The notes beneath the pieces are model-generated. The model ran no database searches. It had not been told where the DNA came from and was given only the letters and a program-made list of their open reading frames with translations. Position numbers and translations under genes: made by a program. DNA of 9,389 nt, taken from Endomicrobium sp. Lineage in GTDB: Bacteria; Elusimicrobiota; Endomicrobiia; Endomicrobiales; Endomicrobiaceae. Every line of letters begins with the position of its first letter. The stretch's first letter is position 1. Location: positions 1 to 9,389 of the forward strand of contig JAISIG010000026.1 in NCBI GenBank assembly GCA_031262135.1. The letters are read 5' to 3'. Shown here in pieces: positions 1-7,464 of the stretch.

Positions 1-83
1 GAGGGATTCGAACCCTCGATACGAATAAGAATCTATATATCAGTTTTCGAAACTGATGCCTTAAACCTCTCGGCCATCTCTCC
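1..83 (-). tRNA. tRNA-Ser (anticodon CGA), 3' end cut by window edge
   Basis: Read on the minus strand, the gene begins at base 83 with acceptor strand GGAGAGA, then TG, and a D arm closed by GCC/GGC with the serine-type loop GAGAGGTTTAA. The anticodon stem TCAGT/ACTGA (56-52 and 44-40) closes the 7-base loop TTCGAAA, placing anticodon CGA at 49-47. A long variable region of about 22 bases (39-18) marks a class II tRNA. The T arm is GAGGG-TTCGAAT-CCCTC (17-1). The 3' acceptor strand, discriminator base and any encoded CCA lie outside the window, so about 8 or more bases are missing. Class II shape plus CGA identifies serine (UCG codons). It is co-directional with the genes upstream but separated from folC by about 795 bases. 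Confidence 0.95.
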
Positions 84-878
84 TCATTATAGGAACTTTC
101 AGGAATTTAGCATTTTCACGATTTTTGGATTTTTTTCACTTTTTTATGGCTTTTCATGTATGTGTATTTTTGTTAATTAATACTTGTAATTGTTGATTCC
201 TATCTGTTTTCCATGATATTCCAATAATATAGCTTTTAATACTTTAAGATGATGATCACAAATATTACGTTCAAAACTTTTACTATTTTTTAAATTATAA
301 TTCAAGTTCCATTCAGTAAAAATATCACAATATACTTGCTAAAAAAAAATTGCTTAACTGATAATTCTTAGTTTCAGAAGAATGATAGTATTTGCTAAAA
401 ACTGACTATTTATAGTAGCATCTTTCAATGTAAGCAAAAATTCTAAGCTAAGAGTTAGATTTTAAAGATATATATTATATTTATAATTATAGTATAAATT
501 AAAATAATCATTCAGGTACATATTATTTCTGGTATATACTATATGGAATATTCTTAATGATATTCTTATCTAAAAATTATGTAGTTTATAGAATATTACA
601 TTATTATTGATTATACATCGATACTTATGTTAAATCTAAGTTTAGTTTAGTTTACTATTGTCATATCACTAATAACATCAATATTATATTTTTATGTGAT
701 TAATATGAGAATAGTTTATACTACAATTACAGGCTCAGTCATTACATAATCTAATTCTATAATTACAATTTCAGTATATTTATAGAATAGTTTTTGTTTA
801 TTATTCAACAAATGATTATAACTATCATGTATATACAAAAACTTAAAAATAGAAAATTACTTTTTTATATAAAAAGAT
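84..878. other. AT-rich intergenic region without a convincing gene
   Basis: This stretch of about 795 bases between folC and tRNA-Ser is extremely AT-rich and stop-rich in all frames. The longest notable open stretch is 53 codons on the minus strand (338-177, stop TAA). It has no ATG, is preceded directly by TAG, and has a protein-like composition with W, H, C and charged residues. I do not recognise it. At about 75% AT, a run of this length is expected roughly once by chance in a region this size, so it may mean nothing. A 9-A tract lies at 341-349. Just beyond folC is an all-A/T dyad (860-876), too weak to call a terminator. The region may be an eroded gene or plain spacer; I see no RNA gene or mobile element in it. 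Confidence 0.6.
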
Positions 879-2183
879 TTACTTAATGATTTGAAATACT
901 TGAGAATACTTTAGAAAAGAAAGTACTTCTCCTACTAGATAAAGTGACCCTAAAATCAGTACTATTTCATTATTGTAACTTCTCATGTTTAAAGCCTCTT
1001 TTATCGAATATACTATATGAATTTTATTAAGTGCTATATATTTAGAGAATTCTTTCTTTAAAATTTTTGGATCAACAGCTCGTGTGTTATGTATATATGG
1101 TAAAATAATCTCTTTAGCAAAAGGAATGATATATTCAATCATGATTTTGTATTTTTTATCTTTCATAACAGCAAAAATAATTATTCTTTTTTCTTTTAAT
1201 AAATTTAATTGTTTTAAAGTATGAAAAAAATAATATACTCCATGACTATTATGAGCACCGTCAACTATTAATTTAAATTTATTATTATTTGTTTGAATAT
1301 TAATTATATCAAATCTGCCAATCCATTTTGTATTTTTAATTCCATTTCTTATATTATTCTCACTAACATTATATCCGATTTTATTTAAAAGATTAGCAGT
1401 ACAAATAGAAAGAGAAGCATTAATCATTTGTTGTATACCAAGCATTCGAGTTTCAATAGATTTTATTTTTAAATTATCATATTTATTGATATAATCAAAT
1501 TGTTGTTTATATTGATCTATATTGTGAAGTATTCCTTGAATGTCCACACCATATGCATAAAGCTTTCTATTAGTTTTTTTATACAATGATTCAATAATTG
1601 TTTTTGGAAGCTTCCCACAGATTACATATGCATTTTTTTTGATAATCCCAGCTTTTTCAAAAGCTATATTTTGTAAAGTATTACCCAGTATTTCTTGATG
1701 ATCTTTTGAAATTGACGTTATGATACATATCATAGTATTTTTTATAATATTCGTAGCATCGAGTCTTCCTCCAATGCCAGACTCAATAATAGCAATATCT
1801 ACTTGTTGTTCAACAAAATATATTATTGCTACAACAGTGAGATATTCAAAATATGAAAGTTGATATTTAATTGCTTTTTTTAAATATGTTTGCGAGATAG
1901 AATTAAAAGTGTCTTTTGGGATATTTATTCCATTAATTTGTATACGTTCTGTAATATCTATTAAATGAGGTGATGTATAAAGGGCAACTTTATAGCCACT
2001 AGATTGTAGTATTTCACATATAAAAGCTGCAGTAGAGCCTTTTCCATTAGTTCCAGCTATATGAATTGTTTTTAAATTAAGATGAGGATTTCCTATGCTT
2101 AAAAAAAATTTACTAATTTTTAATAGACTATATCGCATAGACTTATATTCATTACAATACAATATTTTTAAAATACTATTCAC
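879..2183 (-). CDS. folC: Bifunctional folylpolyglutamate synthase / dihydrofolate synthase
   Basis: This cytoplasmic Mur-ligase-family enzyme uses ATP to add glutamate to dihydropteroate and/or folates, making dihydrofolate and retaining folate polyglutamates. The 434-residue protein has the ATP-binding P-loop GTNGKGS (residues 44-50), followed by the family segment with YTSPHL and ERIQING. Later come ESGIGGRLDATN (about 134-145) and the DGAHN motif of the ligase C-terminal half. The length is normal for FolC. The start is GTG at 2183, because an in-frame TAA immediately precedes it and the N-terminal residues match the family. No clear Shine-Dalgarno is seen. It begins 7 bases after the accD stop, so it is probably co-transcribed or coupled. 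It appears to be the last gene of the run. Whether one or both synthase activities are present cannot be decided from sequence alone. Confidence 0.95.
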   Translation of the reverse strand: MNSILKILYCNEYKSMRYSLLKISKFFLSIGNPHLNLKTIHIAGTNGKGSTAAFICEILQSSGYKVALYTSPHLIDITERIQINGINIPKDTFNSISQTYLKKAIKYQLSYFEYLTVVAIIYFVEQQVDIAIIESGIGGRLDATNIIKNTMICIITSISKDHQEILGNTLQNIAFEKAGIIKKNAYVICGKLPKTIIESLYKKTNRKLYAYGVDIQGILHNIDQYKQQFDYINKYDNLKIKSIETRMLGIQQMINASLSICTANLLNKIGYNVSENNIRNGIKNTKWIGRFDIINIQTNNNKFKLIVDGAHNSHGVYYFFHTLKQLNLLKEKRIIIFAVMKDKKYKIMIEYIIPFAKEIILPYIHNTRAVDPKILKKEFSKYIALNKIHIVYSIKEALNMRSYNNEIVLILGSLYLVGEVLSFLKYSQVFQIIK

Positions 2184-2190
2184 TTATTAA

Positions 2191-2979
2191 TTAACTATTA
2201 ATAAACTTTAATAATTTGCTTAAAGTAGTTTTTATATCTTTTCTTTCTACAATCATATCAAGCATTCCATGCTTCTTTAGAAATTCTGCAGATTGAAAGT
2301 TTTTAGGTAAACGTTGTTTCATAGTTTGTTCTATTACACGTGGGCCTGCAAAACCTATTAAAGCTTTTGGCTCTGATATAATAATATCTCCTAAAAATGC
2401 AAAGCTGGCTGCTACCCCTCCAGTAGTAGGATCTGTTAAAACGGAGATATAAGCTAGTTTGTTATCTGCTAATATTGAAAGAGCAGAACTAATTTTTCCC
2501 ATTTGCATAAGGGACATTATTCCTTCTTGCATTCTTGCACCACCAGAAGCTGAGAAAATAATAATATGCAATTTAGTTTTAATAGCATATTCAATAGCTC
2601 TAGTTATTTTCTCTCCAACAACAGACCCCATACTACCACCCATAAATTCAAAATCCATAACTGCAATAACAACATCTATACCATCAATTTTAGCCAATCC
2701 AGTTAATACAGCTTCTTCACTATTTATATAATATTTATTTAACTTATCCGTATAATGAGGAAATCGTAAAAAATTGATAGATTGAAGATTTTTATCCATT
2801 TCTTTAAAACTACTTTTATCTACTGTAAAATTAATTCTAGTATTAGCATTAAGTCTTTGGTAATAGCCGCATTTTTGGCATACCATAAGATTCTTTTGAA
2901 AGTCCTTCAAAAGGAAAATTTTTTCGCATTTCTTACAACTGGTCCAAATAGTTTCATTGTTATCTTTTTTCTTTGTCAT
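2191..2979 (-). CDS. accD: Acetyl-CoA carboxylase carboxyltransferase, beta subunit
   Basis: This is the beta subunit of the carboxyltransferase that, with AccA, moves the carboxyl group from biotin on AccB to acetyl-CoA, giving malonyl-CoA for fatty acid synthesis. The N-terminal zinc ribbon is complete (C15-x2-C18 and C34-x2-C37). The crotonase-like core shows FEFMGGSMGSVVGEK, SASGGARMQEGIMSLMQM and LTDPTTGGVAASFAFLGD, followed by GFAGPRVIEQT. At 262 residues it is shorter at the C-terminus than E. coli AccD (304). I chose ATG at 2979, 10 bases past the hisI stop. A TTG at 3012 in the same frame would add 11 residues and overlap hisI, but nothing supports it. Neither choice has a good ribosome site. 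accA is not in the window. Confidence 0.95.
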   Translation of the reverse strand: MTKKKDNNETIWTSCKKCEKIFLLKDFQKNLMVCQKCGYYQRLNANTRINFTVDKSSFKEMDKNLQSINFLRFPHYTDKLNKYYINSEEAVLTGLAKIDGIDVVIAVMDFEFMGGSMGSVVGEKITRAIEYAIKTKLHIIIFSASGGARMQEGIMSLMQMGKISSALSILADNKLAYISVLTDPTTGGVAASFAFLGDIIISEPKALIGFAGPRVIEQTMKQRLPKNFQSAEFLKKHGMLDMIVERKDIKTTLSKLLKFINS

Positions 2980-2989
2980 AATAGTATAG

Positions 2990-3397
2990 TTAATACACCT
3001 TATTAGGTTCAAAAATTTTTTTTCCTACAATTTCTGATATTATTTTTTCATTTTCATGTATTTTTAGTAAGTTAACCTTTGAAAAAAAACAACTTCTATA
3101 GCCTGTATGACAAGCAGCTCCTAACCCAGTTTGTTTAACTTTTATTAAAATACAATCATTATCACAATCATAATAAAATTCTTTGACTTCTTGTATATTC
3201 CCAGACTGTTCTCCTTTTACCCAAAGTTTATTTCTAGAACGACTCCAAAACGTTGCCTGCTTAGTTTGAAGAGTTTTATACATAGCTAAGTTATTCATAT
3301 ATGCTAACATTAATACTGTGTTATCTTGAATATCTTGAACAACAACAGGAATAAGACCTTTATTGTCAAATTTAAATTTGTCTAAAAATGTTTTCAC
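2990..3397 (-). CDS. hisI: Phosphoribosyl-AMP cyclohydrolase (HisI only)
   Basis: HisI opens the adenine ring of phosphoribosyl-AMP in the third step of histidine synthesis. The 135-residue protein carries FWSRSRNKLWVKGEQSGN and the metal-site cluster D77-C78-D79-x-D81. It ends the core with ACHTGYRSCF, whose Cys96 and Cys103 complete the expected zinc ligands with Cys78. There is no C-terminal HisE (pyrophosphohydrolase) domain, so HisE must be separate or elsewhere. I placed the start at GTG 3397 because AAAGGGAG (3413-3406) lies 8 bases upstream. An earlier GTG at 3424, directly after the hisF stop, would add 9 residues but has no such site. The C-terminal tail of about 25 residues beyond the core is variable in the family. 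Confidence 0.95.
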   Translation of the reverse strand: MKTFLDKFKFDNKGLIPVVVQDIQDNTVLMLAYMNNLAMYKTLQTKQATFWSRSRNKLWVKGEQSGNIQEVKEFYYDCDNDCILIKVKQTGLGAACHTGYRSCFFSKVNLLKIHENEKIISEIVGKKIFEPNKVY

Positions 3398-3405
3398 AAC
3401 ATAAA

Positions 3406-3413
3406 CTCCCTTT
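3406..3413 (-). promoter_or_regulatory. Shine-Dalgarno that decides the hisI start
   Basis: AAAGGGAG on the minus strand, 8 bases before GTG at 3397. It is among the strongest ribosome sites in the window and selects the GTG at 3397 over the one at 3424. Confidence 0.75.
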
Positions 3414-3424
3414 ATTGAAATCAC

Positions 3425-4180
3425 TTATAATCTCACTGGTATATGATGAGACTGTAAATATTGTTTTACTTGCTTTATTGTTAATTCTTTGTAATGAAAT
3501 AAGGATGCTACAAGAATAGCAGAAGCTCCAGCACTATAAGCTTCTAAGAAATGTTTTAATTCCCCAGCTCCCCCAGAAGCTATAATCGGAATTGAAGTAG
3601 AATGTGCAATTATATTGAGAAGCTCTATATCATATCCATCTTTTGTTCCATCTTTGTCCATACTTGTTAACAGAATTTCACCTGCTCCAAGCAGTGTAAC
3701 GCTTATAGCCCATTCTACAGCATCTATTCCAGTATTAATTCTTCCACCATGAGTAAATACATTCCATTTTTTTAATCCTACTTTTTTTGCATCTATTGCT
3801 ACAACAATACATTGTTTCCCAAACATATTACTGGCTTGTGAAATAATTTTCGGATCTGCTACAGCTGCAGAATTAATAGCAACTTTATCAGCCCCAGCAT
3901 TTAAAATATTTCTTATATCAAATAATGTTTTTATTCCTCCACCAACTGTTAGAGGAATAAATACTTTTTTTGCTGTTTTATCAATGAGATCAATTGTAGT
4001 TTTACGTTGCTCAAAGGTTGCTGTAATATCTAAAAAAATTATTTCATCTGCTCCATTTTCACTATAATAGTTTGCAATATCTATTGGATTTCCAGCATCT
4101 TTTAATTCTAAAAATTTTGTTCCTTTAACAACTCTCCCATTAGTTATATCTAAACATGGAACAACTCTAATTCCTAGCAT
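3425..4180 (-). CDS. hisF: Imidazole glycerol phosphate synthase, cyclase subunit
   Basis: HisF is the (beta/alpha)8-barrel cyclase of the HisH-HisF synthase. It uses ammonia channelled from HisH to turn PRFAR into imidazole glycerol phosphate and AICAR. The 251-residue protein has the usual full length and begins [11 protein letters not shown], giving the catalytic acid Asp11. The second catalytic acid is Asp130 in VVAIDAKK. The phosphate-binding loops TVGGGIK and IIASGGAGE are intact. The start is ATG 4180; an AAAGGG lies about 14 bases upstream, rather far. It follows hisA after about 39 bases, and its stop abuts the hisI region. It is clearly distinguished from HisA by PCLD and by the ITNGRVVKG segment. 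Confidence 0.97.
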   Translation of the reverse strand: MLGIRVVPCLDITNGRVVKGTKFLELKDAGNPIDIANYYSENGADEIIFLDITATFEQRKTTIDLIDKTAKKVFIPLTVGGGIKTLFDIRNILNAGADKVAINSAAVADPKIISQASNMFGKQCIVVAIDAKKVGLKKWNVFTHGGRINTGIDAVEWAISVTLLGAGEILLTSMDKDGTKDGYDIELLNIIAHSTSIPIIASGGAGELKHFLEAYSAGASAILVASLFHYKELTIKQVKQYLQSHHIPVRL

Positions 4181-4219
4181 TTCTTATAATAATACCCTTT
4201 TGTATTTATTACAATGTTG

Positions 4220-4951
4220 TTAATCATGTTGTATGTCTTTTATAGCACTTTCTAATTGAAAATCAGTAGTATACAAAGCACTGCCTACAATAGTAGCGAT
4301 GACATTTTTATACTGCTTTAATGTGATAATATCTTGAACTGTTTTAATTCCACCAGAAGCGATTAATCTAAGTTTTTGCTCACAGAATTCATTTATTTGG
4401 CTAATTCCAGCTAAATCAGGACCTGTAAACATTCCGTCTCTAGAAATATCAGTGTAAATAACTTCTTTAATACCAATCTTATATAAATTATCTAATAGTT
4501 CTAAGACACCAATGGCTGTTACATCTTTCCATCCATCTATTGCTATTTTCCCCTCTTTCGCATCAATTGCAATAATAATTTTATCTGAGCCATACTCTTC
4601 TATAGATTTTCTAATAACCTCAGGGTTATAAATAGCAACTGTCCCAAGGACTACATAAGTAGCTCCTAAATCAAAAATTTCATGAACTTTTGCAATGTCT
4701 CTTATCCCACCACCAACTTCAACTGGAATATTAACTTCAGAACAAATTTGTTTAATGATCTCCTTATTATTGTTAATACAATTAAAAGCTCCGTCCAAAT
4801 TAACAATATGTAATCGTTCAGCTCCTTTTGCTTGCCACAATTTAGCAAGGAAGACAGGGTCATTTGAGTAAACAGTTTCTTCCTCTAATTTACCCTGTTT
4901 TAATCTGACTGATTTACCCTGCCTTATATCAATTGCTGGAATAATGATCAT
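4220..4951 (-). CDS. hisA: ProFAR isomerase (phosphoribosylformimino-AICAR-ribotide isomerase)
   Basis: HisA carries out the Amadori rearrangement of ProFAR to PRFAR, the substrate of HisHF. The 243-residue barrel protein begins [20 protein letters not shown] with catalytic Asp8, and the second acid is Asp130 in IIAIDAKEG. The phosphate loops EVGGGIRD (78-85) and LIASGGI are present, as is the YTDISRDGM segment (166-174) of the HisA family. The start ATG at 4951 overlaps the hisH TGA as ATGA, a classic coupled junction; GAGG lies about 13 bases upstream. Length and motifs are normal. It could be a PriA-like dual-function enzyme, but nothing in the sequence requires that. Confidence 0.97.
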   Translation of the reverse strand: MIIIPAIDIRQGKSVRLKQGKLEEETVYSNDPVFLAKLWQAKGAERLHIVNLDGAFNCINNNKEIIKQICSEVNIPVEVGGGIRDIAKVHEIFDLGATYVVLGTVAIYNPEVIRKSIEEYGSDKIIIAIDAKEGKIAIDGWKDVTAIGVLELLDNLYKIGIKEVIYTDISRDGMFTGPDLAGISQINEFCEQKLRLIASGGIKTVQDIITLKQYKNVIATIVGSALYTTDFQLESAIKDIQHD

Positions 4952-5589
4952 TTTAATTTATTTACCTCATTTATAAAATTTCTCAAAATTTGTAACCCTT
5001 TATCTCCACTTTTTTCTGGATGGAACTGACTCCCCCAAATATTTTTATAAGTGATAGAAGAACAAAATTTCACTCCAAATATACAATGACTAGAAGATTG
5101 GTATGAATTTAATGGAATAGCATAATAGGAATGTACAAAATAAAATCTTTCTTTGTCTATTATATTTCTAAACATTGAATTACTATTAGTATTGTTGATA
5201 TAAATATTATTCCATCCCATATGCGGAACTTTTAAATGTATACTTTTATGATTAAATTTTGTTACTTTTCCATGTATGAATCCTAATCCTTTGTGTTCTC
5301 CATTCTCATAACTTATGTCAAATAACAGTTGAAAACCTAAACATATTCCATATACCATTTTCCCATTTTTTATATATTCATCTAGTGCTAAATCAAATTT
5401 TCTTGTATGTAAAAAATTCATAGCAGGAGAGAAAGCTCCTACCCCTGGTAGTATTATGCCATTAAAAGAGAATATCTTTGATGAATCGTTATGAATTCTG
5501 TATCCATGAACTCCTAAAATGGATAAAGCATTTAATACACTTTGAATGTTTCCAAATCCGTAATCTATAACAGCAATATTATTATTTAT
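4948..5589 (-). CDS. hisH: Imidazole glycerol phosphate synthase, glutaminase subunit, with non-canonical start
   Basis: HisH is the class I glutamine amidotransferase partner of HisF. With the upstream reading frame included it is about 213 residues, a normal HisH length. It begins with the family N-terminus [14 protein letters not shown], and has the oxyanion motif PGVGAF (48-53), the nucleophile Cys83 in YGICLGFQ, and His190-Pro-Glu192 in SQFHPEKSG. The first ATG in frame (5421) would remove 56 residues including PGVGAF, so it cannot be the true start. The frame is open up to 5616 but contains no ATG, GTG or TTG there. The candidates are ATC 5592, ATA 5589 and ATT 5577. AAAGGA sits just upstream, and ATA overlaps the hisB TAA as ATAA. 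I use ATA as the working start. Its 3' end overlaps hisA by 4 bases. Confidence 0.85.
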   Translation of the reverse strand: MNNNIAVIDYGFGNIQSVLNALSILGVHGYRIHNDSSKIFSFNGIILPGVGAFSPAMNFLHTRKFDLALDEYIKNGKMVYGICLGFQLLFDISYENGEHKGLGFIHGKVTKFNHKSIHLKVPHMGWNNIYINNTNSNSMFRNIIDKERFYFVHSYYAIPLNSYQSSSHCIFGVKFCSSITYKNIWGSQFHPEKSGDKGLQILRNFINEVNKLK

Positions 5590-6191
5590 GATAGTATTCC
5601 TTTTGTAGATGGTAAATTATTATTAGTTTTCCATTGATAAAATGTTGTTGCTTGTTTAAGAGAAAGCCCTAGAGCTTTAAAAATAGACTCCATAATATGA
5701 TGATTGCTACGTCCGCTTAGTGTTCTAATGTGAAGATTCATACCTGCATTATATGCAAAAGCATAAAAGAAATCATACATTAAATTATAATTAAACTTTA
5801 TGTTTACCCCATACTCAAATAGTGTAACAGCATAATCTAAAAAAAACCTACCTGATAAATCTAATGAAACATAACTTAATGCTTCATCCATAGGCAACAT
5901 AAAAAAACCATATCTCATTATTCCAATTTTTTTACCTAAGGCTTCTTTTAATGTTTGCCCTAATGTAATTCCTATATCCTCTAACAGATGGTGATCATCT
6001 ATATGTGTATCACCAGAAGCTTTAATAACTAAGTCCATACCAGAATACATAGCTAAGACTGCTAACATATGATCCATAAATCCTATGCTAGTAGACACTA
6101 AAGAATTATTACTAAGTTTTCCATCTATATTAAGATTAATAAAGACTTTAGTTTCTTTAGTAACACGTGTAAGCTTAAATTTTCTTTCCAT
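5586..6191 (-). CDS. hisB: Imidazoleglycerol-phosphate dehydratase
   Basis: This manganese enzyme dehydrates imidazole glycerol phosphate to imidazole acetol phosphate, the step after HisHF. At 201 residues it is the monofunctional dehydratase without the N-terminal histidinol-phosphatase domain of enterobacterial HisB. It has GFMDHML (38-43 region), HIDDHHLLEDIGITLGQ (63-79), PMDEAL (100-105) and SNHHIMESIFKALG (162-175), which supply the metal ligands, and it ends with the usual LPSTKG tail. The substitution IGF preceded by Ser rather than the common Gly (TSIGF) is a minor oddity. ATG at 6191 has no obvious Shine-Dalgarno. A promoter-like element lies about 42-70 bases upstream. The stop TAA overlaps the presumed hisH start. 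Confidence 0.97.
   Translation of the reverse strand: MERKFKLTRVTKETKVFINLNIDGKLSNNSLVSTSIGFMDHMLAVLAMYSGMDLVIKASGDTHIDDHHLLEDIGITLGQTLKEALGKKIGIMRYGFFMLPMDEALSYVSLDLSGRFFLDYAVTLFEYGVNIKFNYNLMYDFFYAFAYNAGMNLHIRTLSGRSNHHIMESIFKALGLSLKQATTFYQWKTNNNLPSTKGILS
5599..5604 (-). promoter_or_regulatory. Shine-Dalgarno for the hisH non-ATG start
   Basis: AAAAGG followed by AA on the minus strand (AAAGGA core, 5603-5598), inside the end of hisB. The core lies 5 bases before ATC 5592 and 8 before ATA 5589, normal ribosome-site spacing, and much further from ATT 5577. This supports initiation near 5589-5592. Confidence 0.6.
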
Positions 6192-6232
6192 TTGATATTT
6201 GAATAAACGTCATTTAAATTAAATATAAAAAT

Positions 6233-6261
6233 ATTGTATCAAAATAAGACTTTTTTCACAA
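6233..6261 (-). promoter_or_regulatory. Candidate sigma70-type promoter for hisB and downstream genes
   Basis: On the minus strand, TTGTGA (6261-6256), a 17-base spacer and TACAAT (6238-6233) form a housekeeping-type promoter in the 79-base nifS-hisB gap. Transcription would start near 6226, leaving a leader of about 35 bases before the hisB ATG. AT-rich DNA yields -10 look-alikes easily, so the exact spacing is the main support. Confidence 0.5.
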
Positions 6262-6270
6262 TCAATTAAA

Positions 6271-7464
6271 TTAGTAAACAGTATGTTTTTTCCACATAGG
6301 TGACATTAAACGTAAATCATTTACTATTTTTGGAAGTACTGACAATACATAGTCAATTTCCTTTAGTGTATTTTGATAACTTAATGAGAAACGAATAGAT
6401 CCTCTAGCTGCAATTGTATTAAGTCCTATTGAGGTTAATACGTGTGATGGATTTAAGGAATCAGAAGTACAAGCTGATCCAGTAGAAACAGCTATACCAT
6501 ACATATCAAGCATAAGTAATAGTGATTCTCCTTCAATATATTTAAAACTAACATTGAGAATATGAGGAAGACTATTAGTTTTATCAGTATTTATTGTAAC
6601 ATCAGATATATCATTTAAAATGCCTTCTTCTAATCTTCTCTTGAGATTCAATACATGTGAATAATGATCTTTAAGACTATTATATGCAATTTCATATGAT
6701 TTTGACAGTCCTACTATTCCTAATACATTCTCAGTTCCAGGTCTAAGATTCTTTTCATGGTGCCCTCCAAACAGTATTGGAAATATCTTGATCCCTCTTT
6801 TTACATACAATGCCCCTATTCCTTTTGGCCCATGTAGTTTATGTGCTGATATGCTAAGTAAGTCTATTCCTAGGTTTTTAACATTTATATTAAGCTTCCC
6901 AGCAGTTTGTATTGCATCAGTATGTAAATATACTTTTTGTTTTCTAGTTTGATTTATTTTATATAATTTAGATGCAATATCTTCAATTGGTTGAATTACA
7001 CCTATTTCATTGTTTGCATGCATAATACTAATAAGTATAGTATTCTCTTGTAATGAATTTATTAAATCTGTAGGTGATACTATTCCACTTTGATTTACAT
7101 CTATATATGTTATTTGATAATTTCTATTTTTTAGATAATTACAAGGTGACAAGACTGAATAGTGTTCAATAGGACTAGTTATTATGTGACCATAATCACC
7201 ATAAGCTTTAGCTACTCCTAGTATAGCAAGATTGTTTGACTCTGTTCCACAACTTGTAAATATTATTTCGTCAATCTCAGCATTAATTAATTTGGCAATT
7301 TTTGCTCTTGAACTTTCAACAGCTTGCTTGGCTTGTCTTCCAAAATAATGTAAACTTGATGCATTTCCGTATGATTCAGAAAAATACTTTTGCATTTCTT
7401 TTACTACATCCTTAGATATAGGAGTTGTAGCACTATTGTCTAAGTAAATTCTTTTTTTTATCAT
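6271..7464 (-). CDS. Cysteine desulfurase, NifS/IscS class
   Basis: This PLP-dependent enzyme takes sulfur from cysteine, leaving alanine, and supplies it as persulfide for iron-sulfur clusters and probably tRNA thiolation. The 397-residue protein has YLDNSATTP (7-15), the PLP-stacking region GTESNN and HANNEIGVIQP, and HTDAIQTAGK. The PLP lysine Lys209 lies in SISAHKLHGPKG. The LRPGTENVLGIVG segment follows, and the catalytic Cys332 lies in GSACTSDSLNPSHVL, a class I (NifS/IscS) arrangement rather than SufS. The C-terminal RLMSP resembles NifS endings. I give no symbol because NifS and IscS cannot be separated here and no scaffold gene (nifU/iscU) or regulator is in the window. ATG 7464 lies inside the end of mltG (32-base overlap), with AAGAG a few bases upstream. 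Confidence 0.95.
   Translation of the reverse strand: MIKKRIYLDNSATTPISKDVVKEMQKYFSESYGNASSLHYFGRQAKQAVESSRAKIAKLINAEIDEIIFTSCGTESNNLAILGVAKAYGDYGHIITSPIEHYSVLSPCNYLKNRNYQITYIDVNQSGIVSPTDLINSLQENTILISIMHANNEIGVIQPIEDIASKLYKINQTRKQKVYLHTDAIQTAGKLNINVKNLGIDLLSISAHKLHGPKGIGALYVKRGIKIFPILFGGHHEKNLRPGTENVLGIVGLSKSYEIAYNSLKDHYSHVLNLKRRLEEGILNDISDVTINTDKTNSLPHILNVSFKYIEGESLLLMLDMYGIAVSTGSACTSDSLNPSHVLTSIGLNTIAARGSIRFSLSYQNTLKEIDYVLSVLPKIVNDLRLMSPMWKKHTVY

Noticed and set aside
86..91. Perfect TATAAT on the minus strand just before tRNA-Ser
   Set aside because: It ends only 2 bases before the tRNA 5' end, so transcription would start inside the mature tRNA, and no good -35 lies 17 bases upstream. 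Probably chance in AT-rich DNA.
639..654. Short TTTAG tandem repeat
   Set aside because: Fewer than three full units of a 5-base motif in AT-rich sequence; no sign of a functional or mobile repeat.
860..877. A/T dyad after folC as an intrinsic terminator
   Set aside because: The stem is only A-T pairs with no GC core; such palindromes are common by chance here.
2459..3006. Two plus-strand open frames (2459-2731 and 2782-3006) antisense to accD
   Set aside because: They are shadows of accD, which has clear motifs on the opposite strand. Their products show no recognisable domain and no ribosome site supports them.
4948..5421. hisH starting at the first ATG (157 residues)
   Set aside because: It would lack the first beta strand and the PGVGAF oxyanion motif, although both are encoded in frame directly upstream.
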